Assembly (NCBI GenBank): GCA_028707125.1
Contig: JAQTUX010000002.1
Coordinates: forward strand, 124,001-188,000
Direction of reading: 5' to 3'
From: Candidatus Omnitrophota bacterium
Lineage (GTDB): Bacteria > Omnitrophota > Gorgyraeia > Gygaellales > JAQTUX01
DNA length: 64,000 nucleotides
Position 1 is the stretch's first letter. Each line of letters starts with the position of its first letter. A program made the translations under genes and the position numbers. Below, in pieces: positions 34,170 through 43,001 of this stretch. The notes under the pieces are model-generated. The model was not told the DNA's origin, did not search any database, and saw only the letters and a program-made list of their open reading frames with translations.

Positions 34170-35465
34170 TCACCATAAATGAATCTTTTCCATAAATGAC
34201 CTTGCGAATATCTTCGCCTGATAAGAGTTAAAATATATGAAAAGATTCAGAAGAAGATACGACCCCGTCAACAGGACACCGTAAATCCTCCTGGAAAACC
34301 TTAAAACAAAATAGTAGATTCCCGCCGAAGCGATAATAATGATATACGGCTCCACCGGCAGGCGGAACCTGGGAGAGCCGTACATGATCAATGTGATGAA
34401 AACGGCGTAGATTACAGGCAGATACACGGGCAGCAGTTCCTTGAGCCTCCTGCGCGTGATAAATATACCATAGATAAAAAACGGCATTATAAAAACGTAC
34501 ATAAAATTATATATCCCGTATCCGATGATCTCCCAGTCAAACGGAGACCAGAAAAATCCGAGCTTTAACAGCTCCAGCTTAAGTACCTTCAGCGGATTGC
34601 GCCTGATATATTTCAACGCCTCCCTTGCCAGAAAGTCGCTTCGTTCTGCTTCGGAATCCAACAGGTCGGCCTTTTTAGTCGTATCGTCCTTAGGGTGCAG
34701 CCCGAATAATTTACCGTTCTGCGGAACATATGAGCCGTATAGGCCCATGCCCGTCTTATTGGTGATCAATGTAAATCTATGATGCAGCTGAGAATTCCTT
34801 ATTATCCAGGGCAATATCGGCAGCAGGAAAAAGGCCACAAAAATAAGTACCCCTGCCAAAATTTGCCTGATATTATACCATTTGGGGAACATCGCCCTGC
34901 CTGATAACGATAAAATAAACAGGGGGAATAAAACCAGCATATCGCGGACCATAACAGCAAGCCCTAATACTATGCCAAGGACGACTAGATTCCTGAAAGT
35001 ATGTTTCCGAAGCTGCCTTAGCAAAAGAAACATCGCTATAACGAGCAGAAAAGTAAAAAGATTTTCATTTCTCAGGTACTGCGAAATCTTGACAAACCCC
35101 GGGTTGAAACAGGCGATCAAGGCGCTTATCAGGGCAACCCTTGTATTAAAGATATCCTTTGATATTAAGAATATTACGGCGCAGACCACTGCCCCTGATA
35201 ATATCTGGATAATTATCAACGCGGAATAATTATGGTTAAATGAATAAAGCACCGAGGCGATAAAGAACGGGTAAAGCGGCGGATGGCATGAGGTTGCCTG
35301 CCCGTTGATCGAATAGCCCCGCCCATCAAGGACATTCTGCGCCAATTCCCCATACCCCTCCACGTCGCCCGGCGTTATATGTAAAACGGGGAGAAGCAAA
35401 ATCAACCTTACCAAGAACGCGCCGACGATGATCACGAATATAAGCCTTGCGTCTTTCATGGTCAT
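34170..35465 (-). CDS. GT39/ArnT-like membrane glycosyltransferase
   Basis: The 431-residue polytopic protein has TPGDVEGYGELAQNVLDGRGY in the first periplasmic loop, then CHPPLYPFFIASVLYSF. These are the acidic and proline motifs shared with the neighbour at 31091. At least nine hydrophobic segments follow and it ends in an aromatic basic tail. The start overlaps the SGNH hydrolase stop as ATGA. It likely uses a polyprenyl-phosphate sugar made by the GT2 at 28836 or 39335. The acceptor is not identifiable. Confidence 0.85.
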   Translation of the reverse strand: MTMKDARLIFVIIVGAFLVRLILLLPVLHITPGDVEGYGELAQNVLDGRGYSINGQATSCHPPLYPFFIASVLYSFNHNYSALIIIQILSGAVVCAVIFLISKDIFNTRVALISALIACFNPGFVKISQYLRNENLFTFLLVIAMFLLLRQLRKHTFRNLVVLGIVLGLAVMVRDMLVLFPLFILSLSGRAMFPKWYNIRQILAGVLIFVAFFLLPILPWIIRNSQLHHRFTLITNKTGMGLYGSYVPQNGKLFGLHPKDDTTKKADLLDSEAERSDFLAREALKYIRRNPLKVLKLELLKLGFFWSPFDWEIIGYGIYNFMYVFIMPFFIYGIFITRRRLKELLPVYLPVIYAVFITLIMYGSPRFRLPVEPYIIIIASAGIYYFVLRFSRRIYGVLLTGSYLLLNLFIYFNSYQAKIFARSFMEKIHLW

Positions 35466-36457
35466 AAGATACCTTCTAACCCCGAATATATTATCTGCGC
35501 CATCTTTTCGTTGCCTTGATCTGAGAAATGGGCGATATCGCTGAAATATTTACAGCGAGATTCATAATCCAGGGATTCAAAAAATGAAGAACAATCCAGC
35601 AGGCGGGCGTTATTTTCCCCGCAGACACCCTCGATTATATCGATAGTATCCCTGTATCTCTGCGAATCATAATCCCTGGCAGGATACTTAACTACTATGG
35701 GCATTATATTGTTTTGCCTGCATATCATTATCATCTCTCTCAGATCTCCGGCAAAGACCGGCAAAAGGTCCTTATAGACCTCATCAAATTTACCCGCCCC
35801 GGACGCGTTCTGTCTGTTGTTAAACAGGCCGCCGATGGCGTTTTTCAGTTTTAAATAAACAATGCTGTTATCTACCAGGAAATTGTTAACCCTCGCGGAA
35901 ATGGGCAATCCTTTAAAGTAGACATTTCCCGGCACCCAGCTGTATTTCGACTTCAGGCAGCCGACCAGGTTCCAACCGGTAAAGATAATCACCGCATCCG
36001 GCTCAAGCGCCAATATGTCTTTCCTCAACCTGGCAGCCAGATTGCTCGAACCATAGCCGCAGACGCCCGCATTCAATACTTCGTAGTCCGGCGGCTGCGA
36101 GCCATTATTAAGGAGCCCTTCCAGGATCTGCGGCCAGACCTTCGCGTTGTCAAACTGCTCCTGGCCAAAGGTAGTGGATTCTCCCAGGCAGACGATCCTG
36201 ACCTTATTGCCTTTATTTATATCAAAATGGCCTTTTCTCATACCCCGATAGCATAATCCATGCTTACCTTTATATTGAGCGCTTATCTTATAACCTAAGG
36301 CCTCATCGCCCTCATAAAGAAAGGATTCCTTATAACCGAAATGGTGTTTTTGATAAAAATACCATCTCCCTGAAAGCTCTAATAGAAACAGGAAAAGAAA
36401 TGTAAAGGCCAAAGACATTAAAAGTACCCTGATATTCTTCATTTCATTATTATCCAA
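35462..36457 (-). CDS. Membrane-anchored SGNH/GDSL hydrolase
   Basis: This 331-residue protein has an N-terminal transmembrane segment at residues 11 to 31 and a periplasmic SGNH domain. LGESTTFGQE is block I with the nucleophile Ser. NAGVCGYGSSN supplies the oxyanion Gly, FTGWNLVG the Asn block, and DIAHFSDQG is block V with Asp and His, so all four key positions are present. Such proteins add or remove acetyl or other ester groups on extracellular glycans. It overlaps the radical SAM gene upstream by 19 nt and the GT39 gene by ATGA. Decoration of the growing glycan is the likely role. Confidence 0.88.
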   Translation of the reverse strand: MDNNEMKNIRVLLMSLAFTFLFLFLLELSGRWYFYQKHHFGYKESFLYEGDEALGYKISAQYKGKHGLCYRGMRKGHFDINKGNKVRIVCLGESTTFGQEQFDNAKVWPQILEGLLNNGSQPPDYEVLNAGVCGYGSSNLAARLRKDILALEPDAVIIFTGWNLVGCLKSKYSWVPGNVYFKGLPISARVNNFLVDNSIVYLKLKNAIGGLFNNRQNASGAGKFDEVYKDLLPVFAGDLREMIMICRQNNIMPIVVKYPARDYDSQRYRDTIDIIEGVCGENNARLLDCSSFFESLDYESRCKYFSDIAHFSDQGNEKMAQIIYSGLEGIL

Positions 36458-37827
36458 TGAAAGAACCTCTTTAAGAGGAACCCGAAATGCCTGAAGGACT
36501 TGATCCCCAAAAGATTCTTCAATATTATGCGCGGCCTGGTATAAAACTTCAGGAACGCCGATCGCTGTAATGACCTGAGCTGCTTATTGGATAATCCCCC
36601 ATGGCTGTAAGGGGCGCTCATAAAATAAAATCTGTCCCAGTTAACCTTATTGATCTCGCCGCTAGAAACCAGCCCGCTGTAACTTTCGGTCCCGGGAAAC
36701 GGCAGATACGTGAAATAATTAGCCCGAATCAAGCCAAGGTCCAATGAGAAGCGTATCGTCTTTTTTATATCTTCGACGGTCTCTCCGGGAAAACCGATAA
36801 TAAAAAATCCTGCTATATCTATACCGAAGCGGTGTATCAACTCTATGCCTTCGCGGATCTTCTTGAGCGTTACGTTCTTTTTCATAAGGCCCAGGACCCT
36901 GTCGGAACCGGATTCTATGCCTAAAGATATTAAATAAAGCCCGCTCTCCTTCATCAACTTCAGCAATTCTTCGTCCAGGCTGTCGATACGCACCCCGTTG
37001 GGAGTAGCCCAGCTGATATCCAGGCCCAGGTCAATAAGTTTCCTCAAGAACTCTTTGGCGTAAACCTTATCAAAAATAAAGTTATCATCGATAATATGGA
37101 ACTCCCTGATCTTGTGCCTGTCATACAAATATTTTATCTGGTTAATTATAAAATCCGGGCTATGTCTTCGTATCCGCCTCCCCGATACGATATGCCCCGC
37201 GCAAAAGGTGCAGGCAAATGGGCATCCGCGCGTAAGCATGATCGGGGCAATGGGGAATTTCTTGAAAAACGCCCCATGCTGGGACTCAGGGTATTCTTCC
37301 GGCCGGATCAGGTCCCAGGCCGGCATGCCTAAAGTATCCAGATCGTCGACAAATTCCCGCTGGTTTATCTTAATCGTGCCGTCGTCCCTGAAGGCCAGCC
37401 CGGGAATGCCGGAGATGCCGGCCGACGAACTGCCGCTCAATTTATCAAGCAATAACGGCAGCGCCCTTTCCGCTTCTCCCACAAAAATAAAATCCAAAGA
37501 ATCGTTAAAATACTCAAAACTTTCCCTGGGAAGCGCCGAAGGATGCGGCCCTCCTATCGCCGTAATAATCCCCCTCCTGTAACTCCTGCACTCGCACAAT
37601 GCCTCTCTGATAAAGTCCATGTCAAAGGTATAACATTGGAAACCCACAAAATCGGGATTATAGCTTTTAAGCGCGTTCTTAAACTGACCTATTTTTATAT
37701 TCTCCTTTATACAGTCCAGTATCCTGACGTCGCCCCTGCTCCTTATGGCTCCGGCCAGATAGCCCAGGCCCAGCGACGGTTGTATATGGTCGGTTAAGTT
37801 ATACGGTTTTACCAATAGCGTCTTCAT
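36439..37827 (-). CDS. B12-binding-type radical SAM protein
   Basis: This 462-residue protein has the N-terminal cobalamin-binding fold with AIGGPHPSALPRE at residues 90 to 102 and the radical SAM cluster at Cys202, Cys206 and Cys209. SLGIESGSDRVLGLMKKN and FFIIGFPGETVED are the later barrel motifs. It starts inside the upstream radical SAM gene by 29 nt, making a tandem pair. Adjacency to an SGNH hydrolase and GT genes suggests action on a glycan intermediate. I cannot tell whether it is a methylase or another radical enzyme. Confidence 0.87.
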   Translation of the reverse strand: MKTLLVKPYNLTDHIQPSLGLGYLAGAIRSRGDVRILDCIKENIKIGQFKNALKSYNPDFVGFQCYTFDMDFIREALCECRSYRRGIITAIGGPHPSALPRESFEYFNDSLDFIFVGEAERALPLLLDKLSGSSSAGISGIPGLAFRDDGTIKINQREFVDDLDTLGMPAWDLIRPEEYPESQHGAFFKKFPIAPIMLTRGCPFACTFCAGHIVSGRRIRRHSPDFIINQIKYLYDRHKIREFHIIDDNFIFDKVYAKEFLRKLIDLGLDISWATPNGVRIDSLDEELLKLMKESGLYLISLGIESGSDRVLGLMKKNVTLKKIREGIELIHRFGIDIAGFFIIGFPGETVEDIKKTIRFSLDLGLIRANYFTYLPFPGTESYSGLVSSGEINKVNWDRFYFMSAPYSHGGLSNKQLRSLQRSAFLKFYTRPRIILKNLLGIKSFRHFGFLLKRFFHWIIMK

Positions 37828-39334
37828 TGCTCTGTGATAATGCCTTATCTTGCGCGAGTGAATATATATACTGCGATCTGATAAACATGGTTATCGATTC
37901 TTTCATGCGAATATAAAGGTTCCTGCCGATAGATAAAAAGAATATGGAAACTACCCTGGTAAAGGCATTGATGGGTATCCTTTTTATCAAAGGATGCAGG
38001 AAATCCGGCGTCTTTGTCAGTATCGGTATCAACACCTGCAGCCTTTTGGCCTCCTCTACCTCCACATTCTGCAACAGGCTGCCTTCTTTCATATTCCTAA
38101 GGTCGGTATCTTTCCTGAGGGCGCTTTCGCCGTTACAGATCCTTTCATAAATGTCCTTACGCAAAAACCCGTTTTGAAGGCAAAAATCGGTCAATTCCGT
38201 GTGGGGAAACGGGTAAAAGATGGTCATGATCGTGCCGTCGGGTTTTATCCGCCTGTTCAGATCATATGTCTGCCACATCTGTTCGCGCGTTTCAGTCGGG
38301 AAACCGACTATGTTTAACGTGCAGAACCTGATCCCGACCTCCTTCAATGTTCTGGACGTATTAACGATATCCTCGTTGCTCATATTTCTTTTAAGCAGCT
38401 TGCGCCTGAGCTCTTCATTACCCGACTCTATGCCGATATCCGTATAGATGCATCCGGCCTCCGCCAGCTGCCTCATCGTGTCTTTCTTCACGGCCTGAGG
38501 GTGCACCATTATCTTGAAGGGAAGCCGTATATCTCTTTTATAGATCTCGCAGAATCTCCTTACCCAGTCCTCGTTTATGGTGAATATGTCATCGTAGAAG
38601 AATACCTCTTTTATCTTATACCTGTCCTTGAAGAACCTGAGCTCGCTGATAACGTTTTCCACGCTTCTGCGGCGGACGTATGGTTTGCCGCTGATATTAA
38701 ATAACTTTCTGTAGTGCGAATTGAAACAGTAAGTGCACTGATGAGGGCATCCCCTGCCGCTCATCACATATAACCTGTCGGAAAAGCAACCGTATTTCCT
38801 GAAGCCGTCTTTGTCCGGGAACGGCAGCGAATCCAGGTCCTGAATAAGCGGCCGCGACGGATTACGCACGACCTCGCCGTCGCGCTTAAACCATATATTT
38901 CTTGTAGAATAGTCCACATCACCCTTCTGCATGCCGTTGACGAGTTCAAGCATCGCCTCCTCGCCTTCGCCCACGCATATCATATCAATATTGGGGTTTT
39001 TTATGACATATGCAGGCAGTATAGTCGGATGTATCCCTCCCACTATAATCGGGACATCCATACGCTGCTTTATAAGACCTGCCATTTTGGATACCCAGGG
39101 ATATAGATTGGTCAGGCAGGAAAAGGCTATTAAATCGGGGGAATACTCCTCGGCCCTTCTGACCATCTTCTCGCCGACGTCAAAGAACCTGTCCAGGACT
39201 TTAAACCTGTATTCTATGTCCCCTGAACCCGGGTCAAAAAGCAGCTCTGTCTGGTGCCCGGCATTCTTAAGGACGCTGGATAAATATTCTATGCCCAGCC
39301 ACTCAGCGTTCCTGTGAAAAAATAACACCTTCAT
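37799..39334 (-). CDS. B12-binding-type radical SAM protein
   Basis: A 511-residue homologue of the neighbour has IVGGIHPTILPAYV at residues 97 to 110 in the cobalamin domain and the cluster motif at Cys196, Cys200 and Cys203. DIGIESGNEELRRKLLKRN, NIVGFPTETREQ and a basic C-terminal region follow. The start abuts the GT2 stop with no spacer. Sequence differences from the 36439 protein are large enough that the two are not a recent tandem duplication. Paired radical enzymes may act on successive positions of one sugar. Confidence 0.87.
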   Translation of the reverse strand: MKVLFFHRNAEWLGIEYLSSVLKNAGHQTELLFDPGSGDIEYRFKVLDRFFDVGEKMVRRAEEYSPDLIAFSCLTNLYPWVSKMAGLIKQRMDVPIIVGGIHPTILPAYVIKNPNIDMICVGEGEEAMLELVNGMQKGDVDYSTRNIWFKRDGEVVRNPSRPLIQDLDSLPFPDKDGFRKYGCFSDRLYVMSGRGCPHQCTYCFNSHYRKLFNISGKPYVRRRSVENVISELRFFKDRYKIKEVFFYDDIFTINEDWVRRFCEIYKRDIRLPFKIMVHPQAVKKDTMRQLAEAGCIYTDIGIESGNEELRRKLLKRNMSNEDIVNTSRTLKEVGIRFCTLNIVGFPTETREQMWQTYDLNRRIKPDGTIMTIFYPFPHTELTDFCLQNGFLRKDIYERICNGESALRKDTDLRNMKEGSLLQNVEVEEAKRLQVLIPILTKTPDFLHPLIKRIPINAFTRVVSIFFLSIGRNLYIRMKESITMFIRSQYIYSLAQDKALSQSNEDAIGKTV

Positions 39335-40036
39335 CTAACCCTCTCTCTCTAATCTATGTTTCAATATGACAAATACCGCCATAAATCCGTCTCTCCATGA
39401 GATCTTCTTGCCCTCCCTGTATCCGCGGGGACGATATGAAATCGGGACTTCATGGATCCGGAACCCTTTCTTGATCAGCTTAACGGTTATTTCCGGTTCC
39501 ATCTCAAACCCCTGCGCCGTTAAATTTATTTTTTTTAACGCGTCCCTCTTGATCAATTTGTAACATGTCTCCATATCAGTGATCTTTGTGCCGAAAAGCA
39601 AATTGACCAGGAAATTGAGAAACTTATTGCCAAAAAGATGAGTAAAATGAAACAACCGCCTGCATGACAACAAGCTATTCTTATTCAAAAACCTTGAGCC
39701 GTATACGACATCCGCGCCCTCTTCAAGGATTGGCCTTAATAACCGCGGATATTCCCGAGGGTCATATTCAAGGTCCGCGTCCTGGATGATCAGGGCATCG
39801 CCGGTTGCGTGCTTGAAGCCGGTGCTTAAGGCAGCGCCCTTTCCCCTGTTTTTATCATGAAAGAACACCTTTATCCCGTCCTCCTTAAATCCCTGCAGCA
39901 GCTCTTTTGTGCCGTCTGCGGAGCAATCATCCACCACAATGATCTCTTTTTCTATGCCGACGTCCCTGACCCTGCGGATGACCTCGCTTATGGTATTTAC
40001 TTCGTTATAAACGGGGATGACAACCGATATCTTCAT
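39335..40036 (-). CDS. GT2 glycosyltransferase, DPM1-like
   Basis: This 233-residue GT-A protein has KISVVIPVYNEVNTI, VVDDCSADGT and IQDADLEYDPREY carrying the DxD motif. TDMETCYKLIKRDALK and ISYRPRGYREGKKISWRD, the block that recognises the lipid carrier, follow. It lacks C-terminal membrane helices. The order is that of dolichyl-phosphate sugar synthases. It starts 1 nt from the methyltransferase stop and runs into the radical SAM start. It probably prepares a lipid-linked sugar for a GT-C protein in 31091 to 35465. Confidence 0.91.
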   Translation of the reverse strand: MKISVVIPVYNEVNTISEVIRRVRDVGIEKEIIVVDDCSADGTKELLQGFKEDGIKVFFHDKNRGKGAALSTGFKHATGDALIIQDADLEYDPREYPRLLRPILEEGADVVYGSRFLNKNSLLSCRRLFHFTHLFGNKFLNFLVNLLFGTKITDMETCYKLIKRDALKKINLTAQGFEMEPEITVKLIKKGFRIHEVPISYRPRGYREGKKISWRDGFMAVFVILKHRLEREG

Positions 40037-40037
40037 T

Positions 40038-40976
40038 TCAGGCGCCCTTTGTTCCCATCATAGTTATCTCATTCTCCAGGATCTTGATCTTCCCGAACCC
40101 CGATTCCTCAAACCAGCGAAATACCTCCCAGTGGGTATGCTTTGATTGATACTTCGGGGAATACCAATCAAAGGTATCCAGGACCCTCCATCTCCAGTCC
40201 TTCCACATGGGTATGACAAACAGCATCTTGCAGATGCTGCCTAAAACCGGGATCCTGTAAAGATAATAAAGAGGCACGGCAATAAAACTCAGGTAATAAA
40301 GGATCCTTTTCGGCAGCCTGGTCGTAAAAAAACGCCAGAATGCCGAAGAGTAGACGATCCCTTTATTATAGGAACTATAAACAAAAATAGACATTTCGCC
40401 GCGCGGCTTTACTAATCCGGCTATGTGCCTGAATGCCTTCGCCGCGTCAGGCGTGTGATGCAGCACGCCAAAACTGAAGATAAAGTCAAAGGCCTCTTCG
40501 GCAAAAGGAAGGTTAAACAGGTCGGCCTGAATAAAATGCGCGCAAGGATGCCTGCCCATGTTCTTAAATGCCACATCTACGGAAAAACTCAAGTCCACTC
40601 CCACTACCGTCGCTCCGTTCTTAAGGGCCACCTCCGAAAATCTTCCCGTGCCGCAACCCGCATCCAAAACCAGTTTTCCCTTTAACTGCGACAGAGGAAA
40701 ATCAACCCTGCCCTGGAATTGGCGCGATGAAATATCATATCCGCTGAAACTGTCTACCTGCGTCCTGTTATGCACCTGCCACTCAAAACTGAAGCTCTTC
40801 ACATACTTGTCTTCCGAAACGAACCGCGGGATGAAATCGACTATGTTGAACTTCTTTCCGCAGCCGCTTATAAGAAGCCCTGTTTTCACCTCTGCTTGCT
40901 CCATGACCTCATCGCGCAGCGTCAGAGGGCCTTTGCATTCCGGGCAGACCAGATGATCAAGCAATCCCTTCTTCAT
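40038..40976 (-). CDS. Class I methyltransferase with N-terminal zinc-binding Trm112-like segment
   Basis: The 312-residue protein starts with LVCPECKGPLTL and GCGKKF, a Trm112-like zinc ribbon, then a class I core. VLDAGCGTGRFSEVALK is the SAM loop at about 112 to 128, VGVDLS follows it, and IFSFGVLHHTPD is the motif IV region. The C-terminal third has hydrophobic patches and may bind lipid. Comparable proteins methylate glycosyl or lipid-linked intermediates. The start overlaps the GT4 stop by ATGA, so it probably acts on the product of that transferase. Confidence 0.87.
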   Translation of the reverse strand: MKKGLLDHLVCPECKGPLTLRDEVMEQAEVKTGLLISGCGKKFNIVDFIPRFVSEDKYVKSFSFEWQVHNRTQVDSFSGYDISSRQFQGRVDFPLSQLKGKLVLDAGCGTGRFSEVALKNGATVVGVDLSFSVDVAFKNMGRHPCAHFIQADLFNLPFAEEAFDFIFSFGVLHHTPDAAKAFRHIAGLVKPRGEMSIFVYSSYNKGIVYSSAFWRFFTTRLPKRILYYLSFIAVPLYYLYRIPVLGSICKMLFVIPMWKDWRWRVLDTFDWYSPKYQSKHTHWEVFRWFEESGFGKIKILENEITMMGTKGA

Positions 40977-42085
40977 TGCCCCAGCAATCCTTTGTATAGA
41001 GCCACGACCCTGTTAACATAGTCAGACGGCTTAAAATTATTTAATACGTGACGGCGCGCGGCCGAACCGAGCACGCGCCTTAGATCACCATCATCAATGA
41101 CCCGTTTCAAAGCGCCGGTCAGCCCCGCGATATCCCCGGGAGCGAAAAGCAGTCCCGTAACCGCATCCTCTATTACTTCCGTTATGCCTCCAGCGCGGCT
41201 GGCAACGCAGGCCAACCCCGCTGACATCGCTTCAAGCAGACATATAGGCAGCCCCTCGCTCAATGAAGGGAGCGCGAAGATATCAAAAGCATTAAGCATA
41301 TCGGCTACGTCATCGCGCGGCCCGGTGAAACGCACCCTGTTGCCGACGCCGAGTTTTTGCGCGTAATTTTTCAGATCATCCTTTAACGGACCGTCTCCGG
41401 ACATAACCAGGAAAAGATTATTTTTATTTAAATCCCTGACGGCGTCAATAAGGATCTTTTGATTCTTTATCCAATATAATGAAGATATTGTCCCGATGAC
41501 AACCGCATCAAAAGGTATATCCAGCCCGGATCTGACTTCTTCTTTAGGGCGCTTGATCTCATTCCTTTTATCATCTATCAAATTCTTAAGCACTATCATA
41601 TTATCGCCCTTGAGGCCGTAAGTGCGCCGAACTCCCTGTTTAACATAATCGCTGCAACAAATAACCATACTGCTTCTTTGAGCCGTCTTTTGCCCCACAA
41701 CGCGATAGATAAAATGCCTTATGCCCGAATGCAGGTAGTGTTCACCGTGCTCCTCGGTGATCAAAAAAGGTATTCCGGCCATTCTCGCGGCTAAGGCGCC
41801 GTGATAATTCGCGTAAAAAAGAGCGGAGTGGACGATATCAAAATGATTATTTTTTATATAATTATACAGTTTAAGTGTGGTGGAAAACCGCGATAAACCA
41901 TACGGCTCATTTAATGCCTTCACTCTATAGCCCAGGCGCTCTATTTTTTCGCCGATCTTTCCCTTACGGCCCAGGCAACATACATCCACGCCTGAGACCT
42001 TTGAGTCCAGGTGCTTTAAAAACATATAGCGTACGGACTGTACCCCGCCCAGGTCCAGAGAATTATGCACATACAATACCTTCAT
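40973..42085 (-). CDS. GT4-family glycosyltransferase
   Basis: This 370-residue GT-B enzyme opens MKVLYVHNSLDLGGVQSVR. It has IGTISSLYWIKNQ opening the donor domain, DIFALPSLSEGLPICLLEAM with the conserved EX7E-type residues, and ASRAGGITEVIEDAVTGLLF. The Gly-Gly loop GGVQSV is typical of GT4. It transfers sugar from a nucleotide donor in the cytoplasm with retention of configuration. It overlaps both neighbours by 4 nt (ATGA), between a GT2 and a methyltransferase. Confidence 0.92.
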   Translation of the reverse strand: MKVLYVHNSLDLGGVQSVRYMFLKHLDSKVSGVDVCCLGRKGKIGEKIERLGYRVKALNEPYGLSRFSTTLKLYNYIKNNHFDIVHSALFYANYHGALAARMAGIPFLITEEHGEHYLHSGIRHFIYRVVGQKTAQRSSMVICCSDYVKQGVRRTYGLKGDNMIVLKNLIDDKRNEIKRPKEEVRSGLDIPFDAVVIGTISSLYWIKNQKILIDAVRDLNKNNLFLVMSGDGPLKDDLKNYAQKLGVGNRVRFTGPRDDVADMLNAFDIFALPSLSEGLPICLLEAMSAGLACVASRAGGITEVIEDAVTGLLFAPGDIAGLTGALKRVIDDGDLRRVLGSAARRHVLNNFKPSDYVNRVVALYKGLLGQ

Positions 42086-42996
42086 CCTGCCCTGCCTGAC
42101 CCCAGGATCAATTTAACGCTCAATTTAACGGCGTTCATGTTAAAGGCCCTCTGCCTGAAAGAATCAAGGGCAGCCCTACGGGACTCTGCTTTATTACCGC
42201 GCTCCAAAAGCATAAGGCCCTTTTTATAAAACAGCTGCGCGTATCTGTTTCTTAACTGCCTTTTATACCGCCTGAGTATTTCCGGATCTTTCGCTATCCA
42301 GTCATCCAATATGCGGAAACTCTCCTCTATGAATCTTTGAGATTTAGACATGATCGTATTGCCCCCATGAATATGATAGACGGCTAAGGGCTCATCTATA
42401 TAATCAAACCTATACTTACGCGCCACCTTAAGAAATATGTCAAATTCCTCATTCACTTCGTAGTCCGGGCTAAACGGCAGAAACTCATAGAGGATGCTTC
42501 TTGGCATCATAACCGTGAATAAAGGGGCAAAGTTATCGGAAAACAGGTACTGATAAAAGACATCCCCTCTGAAAGGCCTTCTTTCCTTAAAACAAGTGGC
42601 GATCGTCCTGCCGTATTTCTTAATGTAGGCGTCGGAGAATACCAAGCCTGTTTGCCCGCCTTTTTCAAAGAGCCCCAACTGCTTTCCAATCTTTTCCGGC
42701 AGCCATTCATCATCATGGTCTAGAAAAGCGATAAATTCGCCTTTTGCCAAAGCTGCCAGCCGGTTACGGGTATGCGATAAGCCCTTATTTGCCTGATAAA
42801 AATAACTTATCCTTGAATCACTGCTGCCTGCCTGCCTGACGATATCTGCGGTCTTATCGCTTGAACCGTCGTCTACCACTATCAATTCCAAATCCCTGAA
42901 CGTCTGATTCAGAACGCTGTCAATAGTACGCTGAATAAACTTTTCAGCATTGTAAGCCGGTATCAAGACGCTGACCTTCGGGTTATCTGTGCCCAT
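42082..42996 (-). CDS. GT2-family glycosyltransferase
   Basis: The 304-residue GT-A enzyme begins VSVLIPAYNAEKFIQRTIDSV, with VVDDGSSDKT and AFLDHDDEWLPEK as the DxD-type metal motif near residue 95. EVNEEFDIFLKVARKYRF is the acidic catalytic-base region near 200. It is a standard cytoplasmic inverting glycosyltransferase of polysaccharide clusters. It overlaps the GT4 gene by 4 nt and follows the aminotransferase by 5 nt. The sugar it transfers may be the amino sugar made by that neighbour. Confidence 0.92.
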   Translation of the reverse strand: MGTDNPKVSVLIPAYNAEKFIQRTIDSVLNQTFRDLELIVVDDGSSDKTADIVRQAGSSDSRISYFYQANKGLSHTRNRLAALAKGEFIAFLDHDDEWLPEKIGKQLGLFEKGGQTGLVFSDAYIKKYGRTIATCFKERRPFRGDVFYQYLFSDNFAPLFTVMMPRSILYEFLPFSPDYEVNEEFDIFLKVARKYRFDYIDEPLAVYHIHGGNTIMSKSQRFIEESFRILDDWIAKDPEILRRYKRQLRNRYAQLFYKKGLMLLERGNKAESRRAALDSFRQRAFNMNAVKLSVKLILGSGRAG

Positions 42997-43001
42997 AATA
43001 C

